The notes under the pieces were generated by a model, which made no database searches, was not told the DNA's origin, and saw nothing but the letters and a program-made list of their open reading frames with translations. Made by a program: the position numbers and the translations under genes. Source: Pseudomonadota bacterium (GTDB lineage Bacteria > Pseudomonadota > Alphaproteobacteria > Rhizobiales > Hyphomicrobiaceae). From it: 28,069 nucleotides of DNA. Numbering within the stretch: the stretch's first letter is position 1; each line of letters opens with the position of its first letter. Below, piece by piece: positions 23,473 to 28,069 of this stretch. The DNA is taken from assembly GCA_023430315.1 (NCBI GenBank), contig JAEZAW010000320.1:1-28069 (forward strand). The letters run 5' to 3'.

Positions 23473-23715
23473 TCATATGCCGAAGTCCCGCCGGAACGCG
23501 GCCTTTTCGCGCCGATAGACAGCCAGCAATTCCCGGTGCCGTGCCAGCTCGTAGGTCCAGTGTCCCGCGAGACCGCGCCTGCGCTCAGCCGCGAGAATGC
23601 GTGCGAGCTTGGCGATCAGGGCGGACCGGCCATAAAATGAGCGATCCGCGAGTTCGGACGGCGCCGTGGCCATGAGCCAAGGCAGCGAGCGAAGATGACG
23701 CGGCGGCTCGTCCAT
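23473..23715 (-). CDS. Small conserved-looking hypothetical protein
   Basis: An 80-residue basic protein that I cannot assign. SELADRSFYGRSALIAKLAR, then LAAERRRGLAGHWTYELARH and LLAVYRREKAAFRRDFGI, gives three likely amphipathic helices rich in Arg and Ala with no membrane segment or signal. It lies 127 bases upstream of the carboxyltransferase start on the same strand and is divergent from the DUF1192 gene. Codon use resembles neighbouring genes and the frame is open in a spacer with no competing gene, so I think it is real. Confidence 0.55.
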   Translation of the reverse strand: MDEPPRHLRSLPWLMATAPSELADRSFYGRSALIAKLARILAAERRRGLAGHWTYELARHRELLAVYRREKAAFRRDFGI

Positions 23716-23789
23716 GGCCCGATGGTGCGCTCTCCGGCGCGGGCGGGGACAACGAAGCTGCCGACGCGACTGCAGGAGAGGATGCGGCC

Positions 23790-23984
23790 ATGTCGATGGA
23801 TTGGGACGAGGCGCGGCAGAAAATGGTCAAAGGCGCGCAGGTCGGCGAGAGCCTCGACACGCTGTCGATCGCCGATCTCGAAGCGCGCATCACGGCCTTC
23901 GAGGCGGAGATCGTCCGCGTCCGCGCCGAGATCACGCGCAAGAAGGCGCACGAGGCTGCGGCGGCGAGCCTGTTCAAGCGGTAG
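23790..23984 (+). CDS. DUF1192 family protein
   Basis: A 64-residue protein. The pattern of a short acidic N-terminus, then LDTLSIADLEARITAFEAEIVRVRAEI and a final KKAHEAAAASLFKR, is that of the small alphaproteobacterial DUF1192 family. The middle is a predicted coiled coil (about residues 27-55). The function is unknown. AGGAGAGG precedes the ATG by about 7 bases. It stands alone, divergent from the 80-residue gene and convergent with the hydroxyacid dehydrogenase. Confidence 0.85.
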   Translation: MSMDWDEARQKMVKGAQVGESLDTLSIADLEARITAFEAEIVRVRAEITRKKAHEAAAASLFKR

Positions 23985-24002
23985 GAAGACGCTTGCTGTG
24001 CC

Positions 24003-24974
24003 TCACCACCCCTTGAAGGGGGTGTCCGGGGTCGGCGTCAGCGGCGCGCGGCGCTCCTTGTAGGCGAGCAGATTGTCGACTACGAGCTGGCCCATCTTGT
24101 CGCGCGTGTGCTGCGATCCCGAGCCGACATGCGGAAGCAGCGTCACGTTGTCGAGCTCGAGGAAGGCCGGATCGATCTTCGGCTCGCCGACGTAAACATC
24201 GAGGCCTGCACTGTGGATCGTGCGGTTCTTGAGCGCCGCGATCAAATCGGCTTCGTTGACGACCGAACCGCGCGCGACGTTGATCACGATGCCACGCGGC
24301 CCGAGGGCCTCCAGCACGGCTTTGTTGATGAGCCCCTGCGTCGCCGGACCGCCGGGCAGGATCGCGATCAGCGTATCGACGTCCCGCGCCATGGCGACGA
24401 GGTCATCGTAGAAGGGGTAGGGGACATCCGGCTGCTTCGTGCGACCGAAATAGCTGATCGGCATGCCGAAACCTTCGAGCCGCCGTCCGATGGCCTTGCC
24501 GATGCGGCCGAAGCCGATCATGCCGACATGGCGATCGCGCAATGAGGCCGTGTAGCGGAACTCACCGTTCTTGGCCCAGTCGCCCGAACGTAGATAAGCC
24601 TCGGCATGATTGAATTCGCGCACGGTGGAGATGAGCAGGCCGACCGCCATGTCGGCAACCTCCTCGTTCAGCACCTCCGGCGTATGCGTGATGACGACGC
24701 CCTGGGACTTCGCCGCCGGCACGTCGATGCTGTCGTAGCCGACCCCGTAGTTGCTGATAATTTTGAGGTTCGGCATCTTCTTGATCATGTCGGCGGTGGT
24801 CGCGACATTGGTCAGCGCCCCCGTACAGACACCCTCGATGCGCGGCCCCACCTCGGCAAAGAGCTTGTCCCAATCGGAAACCTTGTTCAGCCAGTGGACC
24901 TCAAAGGCCTCGTCGATCTGGCGGGTGACCAGCGGCATCATCCAACCGGTTGAAATGATAGCAGGCTTGGACAT
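24003..24974 (-). CDS. D-2-hydroxyacid dehydrogenase (hydroxypyruvate/glyoxylate reductase type)
   Basis: A 323-residue NAD(P)-dependent enzyme that interconverts 2-oxo acids and D-2-hydroxy acids. The Rossmann loop is GFGRIG (154-159). GRTKQ after the second strand (178-182) suggests NADPH preference. The catalytic set is Arg235 (NVARGS), Glu264 (YVGEP) and His282 (LLPHVGSGS), and SNYGVGYDSID (75-85) is the substrate-loop region. I begin at MSKPAIIS (ATG at 24974), where the conserved fold begins; an in-frame ATG at 25019 would add 15 residues. Neither has a good ribosome-binding site close by. It resembles GhrB/HPR2-like reductases. A link with the TRAP transporter's likely 2-oxo acid ligand is inference from proximity. 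Confidence 0.9.
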   Translation of the reverse strand: MSKPAIISTGWMMPLVTRQIDEAFEVHWLNKVSDWDKLFAEVGPRIEGVCTGALTNVATTADMIKKMPNLKIISNYGVGYDSIDVPAAKSQGVVITHTPEVLNEEVADMAVGLLISTVREFNHAEAYLRSGDWAKNGEFRYTASLRDRHVGMIGFGRIGKAIGRRLEGFGMPISYFGRTKQPDVPYPFYDDLVAMARDVDTLIAILPGGPATQGLINKAVLEALGPRGIVINVARGSVVNEADLIAALKNRTIHSAGLDVYVGEPKIDPAFLELDNVTLLPHVGSGSQHTRDKMGQLVVDNLLAYKERRAPLTPTPDTPFKGW

Positions 24975-25048
24975 GGGGAGAGGTTGGCTCCTGGGGCATG
25001 GTAGGCCCGGATCGGGCATGAAGGTGAAATCTAAGCATCGCATCGACA

Positions 25049-25069
25049 CCAAGGGGTGACAACCCTTGG
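25049..25069. promoter_or_regulatory. 7-bp-arm inverted repeat upstream of the hydroxyacid dehydrogenase
   Basis: CCAAGGG (25049-25055) and CCCTTGG (25063-25069) flank GTGACAA. It is 75-95 bases before the dehydrogenase start, at a normal operator or leader position for that gene. On the plus strand it is followed by CAGTTTT, which gives a weak terminator look, but no plus-strand gene reads into it. Confidence 0.35.
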
Positions 25070-25150
25070 GCAGTTTTGCCGCACGCCACTTTTTCCGGCA
25101 GGAATAACGCCTCCGCTGCCGATTGCTCGCGCTAGTTGCGCCCGCCGTCA

Positions 25151-25166
25151 CAATTATGGTTAATTG
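25151..25166. promoter_or_regulatory. AT-rich dyad in the divergent spacer
   Basis: CAATTA and TAATTG flank TGGT in the only clearly AT-rich patch of the spacer. TTGCGC (25136-25141) and TTAATT (25160-25165), 18 bases apart, could form a forward promoter overlapping the dyad, which would suit regulation of the FAD oxidoreductase gene. Confidence 0.35.
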
Positions 25167-25238
25167 AGCATATCGACCGCCGCGTGAGGGCCCGATGGGC
25201 ACTTGGTGCGGGGCCGAGTGCGTGGCGAGTCGGGCAGG

Positions 25239-25276
25239 AAGGTCCTTCCGTAACTGGGAGGACCTTGTTGTTTGTG
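25239..25276 (+). terminator. Terminator-like hairpin in the leader of the FAD oxidoreductase gene
   Basis: AAGGTCCTTCC (25239-25249) pairs with GGGAGGACCTT (25256-25266) over 11 bp with one G-U pair and a 6-base loop, followed directly by GTTGTTTG. It ends about 50 bases before the ATG of the downstream gene and no plus-strand gene precedes it. It is therefore best read as a leader attenuator candidate rather than an end-of-operon terminator. Confidence 0.5.
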
Positions 25277-25319
25277 GGCGCGATTTCTGCTGTCACTCCG
25301 GTGGGAGAAGCACGCGCAC

Positions 25320-26936
25320 ATGACAGATAAAAGCTACGACGTCGCCATCATCGGCGGAGGCCACAACGGCCTGACCTGCGCCGCCTATCTGGCGCGTGCC
25401 GGGCTTAAGGTCGTCGTACTGGAAGCGCACGAGGTCGTCGGCGGCGCGGCTGTCACCGAGAGCTTCGCGCCGGGTTTCCGCAATTCCGTCGCCTCCTACA
25501 CCGTCAGCCTGCTCAATCCGAAGATCATCGCCGACCTCGAACTGGCCCGTCACGGGCTCAGGATCGTCGAGCGCCCGGTCGCGAACTTCTGGCCCATCGA
25601 TGCCGAGCGCGGTCTGCTCATGCCCTACGGCCTCGCCAAGCGGCAGCAGGCCATCGCGCAGTTTTCGCCCCGCGATGCCGAGCGCCTGCCAGCCTATGAC
25701 GCCGCGCTCGAGCGTGCCGCTGACCTTTTGCGCGACCTCGTGTTACGCACGCCGCCGAATATCGGTGGCGGCATAGCGGAGCTGGTGCGTGGCGCGGGGC
25801 TCGCGCGGCGGCTACGCGGCCTCGATGTGGAAGGATGGCGCCTCGTCGCCGATCTCTTCACGAAGAGCGCCGCCGACTTCCTCGACCAGTGGTTCGAGAG
25901 CGAGCATGTGAAGGCCGCGTTTGCGTTTGACGGCATCGTCGGCGCCTATGCTTCCCCGCACACGCCCGGCACGGCCTATGTCCTGCTCCATCACTGCTTC
26001 GGCGAGGTGAACGGCAAGTCCGGCGTATGGGGCCACGCCGTCGGCGGCATGGGCGCGATCTCAGACGCGATCGCCGAGTCGGCGCGATCCGCAGGCGCCG
26101 AGATCCGCACGAAAGCACACGTCGCCAAACTGCGCATGGCCGGCGGCTACGTTGCGGGTGTCGTGTTGGACAACGGCGAGGAGATCCGCGCGCGCGCCGT
26201 GGCATCGGGCATCGGTCCGAAGCTGCTCTTCCGCTCGATTGTGCCGGATGAGGCGGTGTCGCCGGAGCTACGCAACCGCTTCCTGAAGATCAAGACCGGC
26301 TCCGGCACATTCCGCATGAACGTCGCGTTGTCGGAGCTGCCGGATTTCCTCTGCCGGCCAGGGACGAACAGGCAAGACCATCACGGCGCCGGCATCGTCA
26401 TCGGCCCGACGATCGACTATCTCGACCGCGCCTATCTCGATGCGCGGCGCGAGGGCTGGTCACGTGAGCCGGTCGTCGAGATGCTCATTCCATCGACGCT
26501 CGACGATAGCCTCGCGCCGCCGGGACAGCATGTTGCGAGCCTCTTCGTGCAGCATGTGGCGCCGCATCTGCCGACACCGCGCACGTGGGCGAACGCCAGC
26601 GAGAAAGAGCAGTTCGCCGATCTCGTCATAGAGACGGTCACGAAGCACGCACCGAACTTCAAGGCGTCCGTTATCGCGCGGCAGGTGCTCTCACCGCTCG
26701 ATCTCGAGACGCGCTTCGGCCTCGTGGACGGCGACATCTTCCACGGCCAGCTTTCGCTTGATCAGCTCTTCTCCGCACGCCCCATGCTTGGCCATGCCGA
26801 CTACCGCCTGCCGGTGCCTGGGCTGTATCTCTGTGGATCGGGCGCGCATCCGGGCGGCGGCGTCACGGGCGTCCCCGGCCACAATGCCGCGCGCGAGATC
26901 ATGCGCGATCTCAAATCGAAATGGCGGTGGAAGTAG
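25320..26936 (+). CDS. FAD-dependent oxidoreductase, phytoene-desaturase/PYROXD2-like
   Basis: A 538-residue flavoprotein. DVAIIGGGHNGLTCAAYLAR (residues 7-26) is the FAD dinucleotide-binding motif, ending in VVVLEAHEVVGGAAVTES with the ribose-binding Glu. The C-terminus has GLYLCGSGAHPGGGVTGVPG, the second FAD-contact motif of the CrtI/PYROXD2 group. No carotenoid gene partner is nearby, and the closest group by eye is PYROXD2, whose substrate is unknown. I use the ATG at 25320 with GGGAGAA upstream, because a longer frame would need a TTG and add 16 atypical residues. It ends 6 bases before the convergent lpd stop. Confidence 0.88.
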   Translation: MTDKSYDVAIIGGGHNGLTCAAYLARAGLKVVVLEAHEVVGGAAVTESFAPGFRNSVASYTVSLLNPKIIADLELARHGLRIVERPVANFWPIDAERGLLMPYGLAKRQQAIAQFSPRDAERLPAYDAALERAADLLRDLVLRTPPNIGGGIAELVRGAGLARRLRGLDVEGWRLVADLFTKSAADFLDQWFESEHVKAAFAFDGIVGAYASPHTPGTAYVLLHHCFGEVNGKSGVWGHAVGGMGAISDAIAESARSAGAEIRTKAHVAKLRMAGGYVAGVVLDNGEEIRARAVASGIGPKLLFRSIVPDEAVSPELRNRFLKIKTGSGTFRMNVALSELPDFLCRPGTNRQDHHGAGIVIGPTIDYLDRAYLDARREGWSREPVVEMLIPSTLDDSLAPPGQHVASLFVQHVAPHLPTPRTWANASEKEQFADLVIETVTKHAPNFKASVIARQVLSPLDLETRFGLVDGDIFHGQLSLDQLFSARPMLGHADYRLPVPGLYLCGSGAHPGGGVTGVPGHNAAREIMRDLKSKWRWK

Positions 26937-26942
26937 CGCCGA

Positions 26943-28069
26943 TCACATATGGATCGGGCGCTTGTCGGCGGCGAGAGCCGCTTCCTTGATGGCCTCGGAA
27001 AGCGTCGGATGCGCGTGGCAGGTGCGCGCGAGATCCTCGGCCGAGCCACCGAACTCCATGATGACAGTCGCTTCGCCGATCAGCTCGCCAGCATTGGCAC
27101 CGACGATGTGCACGCCGAGAATGCGGTCCGTGGCAGCATCGGCGAGCACCTTCACGAAGCCGTCGCTCGTGCGGTTCACCTTCGCGCGCGCATTGGCCGT
27201 GAAGGGGAACTTGCCGACCTTGTAGGCGATCCCCGCAGCCTTCAGGTCTTCCTCACCCTTGCCGACGGAAGCAACTTCGGGCGATGTGTAGATCACGCTC
27301 GGGATGGCGCCGTAGTTCACGTGCCCGGCTTGGCCCGCAAGCATTTCCGCGACTGCCACGCCCTCTTCCTCGGCCTTGTGCGCGAGCATGGGGCCGACGA
27401 TCACGTCGCCTATCGCGTAGATGCCGGGAACGCTCGTCTGGTAGTGCTCGTCGACGGCGACGCGCCTCCGCTCGTCGAGCTTCACACCCGCCTCCTCGAG
27501 GCCGAGCCCCGTCGTGTACGGCACGCGCCCGATGGCGACGAGGACGACATCAGCGTCGATCTGCTCGGCGTCGCCACCCTTGGCCGGCTCGACCGTAACC
27601 GTGCAGCCGCTCTTTGCCGTCTTGATGCCTGTGACCTTTGAGCTGAGCTTGAAGGCAAAGCCCTGCTTGGCGAGCATACGCTGGAAGCTCTTCGCCACGT
27701 CGAGGTCCATGCCCGGCAGAATGCGGTCGAGGAACTCGACGACCGTGACCTCCGAGCCGAGCCGGCGATAGACGCTGCCGAGTTCGAGACCGATCACGCC
27801 CGCGCCAACGACGAGCAGCTTCTCCGGCACCTTGTCGAGCACGAGCGCCCCCGTCGAGGACACGACCTGCTTCTCGTCGATCTCGATGCCGGGCAACTTC
27901 GCGACATCCGAGCCCGTGGCGATGACGATGTTCTTCGCCTCTAGCGTCTCGGTGCCGCCGGCCGTCAGCACGACGTCGACCTTGCCTGCACCCGTGATGC
28001 GCCCGAGGCCGTGATAGGCCGTGATCTTGTTCTTCTTGAAGAGGAACTCGATGCCGTTCGTGTTCCCTT
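26943..28069 (-). CDS. lpdA: Dihydrolipoyl dehydrogenase, C-terminal part (start outside window)
   Basis: About 375 residues are present, and the frame is open to the window edge (NTNGIEFLFKKNKITAYHG near the edge). This is the E3 flavoprotein of 2-oxo acid dehydrogenase complexes and the glycine cleavage system. The NAD-binding motif VVGAGVIGLELGSVYRRLG and the second FAD motif YAIGDVIVGPMLAHKAEEEG are present. The dimer-interface catalytic segment HAHPTLSEAIKEA, with its His-Glu pair, lies near the end. The redox disulfide CxxxxC and the N-terminal FAD motif lie beyond base 28069. Internal ATGs such as the one at 27971 are not starts, since homologous sequence continues upstream of them. 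Confidence 0.96.
   Translation of the reverse strand, partial: GNTNGIEFLFKKNKITAYHGLGRITGAGKVDVVLTAGGTETLEAKNIVIATGSDVAKLPGIEIDEKQVVSSTGALVLDKVPEKLLVVGAGVIGLELGSVYRRLGSEVTVVEFLDRILPGMDLDVAKSFQRMLAKQGFAFKLSSKVTGIKTAKSGCTVTVEPAKGGDAEQIDADVVLVAIGRVPYTTGLGLEEAGVKLDERRRVAVDEHYQTSVPGIYAIGDVIVGPMLAHKAEEEGVAVAEMLAGQAGHVNYGAIPSVIYTSPEVASVGKGEEDLKAAGIAYKVGKFPFTANARAKVNRTSDGFVKVLADAATDRILGVHIVGANAGELIGEATVIMEFGGSAEDLARTCHAHPTLSEAIKEAALAADKRPIHM

Larger units (their letters stand above)
24975..25319. promoter_or_regulatory. 345-base divergent regulatory region
   Basis: The gap between the hydroxyacid dehydrogenase (minus) and the FAD oxidoreductase (plus) holds no convincing gene. It contains CCAAGGG-N7-CCCTTGG at 25049-25069, an AT-rich island with CAATTA-TGGT-TAATTG at 25151-25166, and a terminator-like hairpin at 25239-25266. 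It is the longest gene-free stretch of the window and unusually rich in dyads. Confidence 0.6.

Noticed and set aside
25165..25276. Possible 4.5S, 6S or RNase P RNA in the divergent spacer, prompted by GGAAGG and stable pairing.
   Set aside because: The conserved motifs of these RNAs that I know (such as the SRP tip loop or the RNase P GAGGAAAGTCC block) are not present.
25136..25330. 64-residue forward frame in the divergent spacer.
   Set aside because: It overlaps the leader hairpin and the oxidoreductase start, lacks a ribosome-binding site and has no sensible composition.
1..28069. A mobile element, phage region, CRISPR array or defence island.
   Set aside because: No transposase, integrase, direct repeats with spacers, att-like duplications or nuclease/defence modules were found, and base composition looks uniform.

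Overview
This is a GC-rich, gene-dense chromosomal stretch from an alphaproteobacterium, most likely of the order Hyphomicrobiales (Rhizobiales). The assignment rests on gene content and neighbourhood: yajC-secD-secF followed by NDUFAF3-like and NDUFAF6-like genes, a DUF1192 protein, a Tat-exported TakP-like TRAP binding protein and long GC-driven antisense ORFs. It is inferred, not tested by a search. I see no tRNA, rRNA, CRISPR array, transposase, integrase or phage gene.

Layout. 1-2578: the tail of a BKACE (3-keto-5-aminohexanoate cleavage) family gene and its terminator, then purB and an SDR-type reductase of the progesterone-5-beta-reductase-like family. 2652-9657: a run of forward genes that begins with the Sec accessory genes yajC, secD and secF, continues with an NDUFAF3/Mth938-like protein, a small PuuD-like membrane protein and an NDUFAF6-like squalene/phytoene-synthase fold protein, and ends with a large exported SGNH hydrolase. 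9670-11765: a divergent pair of an ArsR-type regulator (with an apparent frameshift close to its N-terminus) and an MFS transporter, with a good dyad operator candidate between them. 11758-13464: radC and map on the minus strand. 13625-15516: pgk and a phosphoglycolate-phosphatase-like HAD gene, coupled by an ATGA overlap.

15662-19224: a TRAP transporter in an unusual arrangement. The small permease, large permease and a 68-residue two-helix membrane protein run forward. The Tat-exported solute-binding protein runs towards them on the other strand, and a strong bidirectional terminator lies between. A perfect 19-bp palindrome lies in front of the binding-protein gene. 19481-21733: a homologue of the large subunit of N,N-dimethylformamidase that keeps the apparent 2-Tyr/1-Glu iron site but has no small-subunit gene beside it. 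21742-24974: an acyl-CoA carboxyltransferase beta subunit without a biotin carboxylase, two small proteins (one DUF1192) and a 2-hydroxyacid dehydrogenase. 24975-25319 is a 345-base divergent regulatory region with three inverted repeats, one of which resembles a leader terminator. 25320-28069: a PYROXD2-like FAD oxidoreductase, convergent with the C-terminal part of dihydrolipoamide dehydrogenase, whose N-terminus is outside the window.

How they fit together. The left half is mostly housekeeping (purine synthesis, protein export, respiratory complex assembly, N-terminal Met removal, glycolysis/Calvin cycle). The right half (TRAP uptake of a probable 2-oxo or 2-hydroxy acid, an amidohydrolase-like enzyme, carboxyltransferase, hydroxyacid dehydrogenase, FAD oxidoreductase) looks like an accessory catabolic neighbourhood. 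I see no single new defence or mobile system. The items most worth following are the dctP-side palindrome and split TRAP operon with its small membrane protein, the orphan DMFase-like subunit, the frameshifted regulator with its operator, the complex I assembly gene synteny, and the leader hairpin at 25239-25276.
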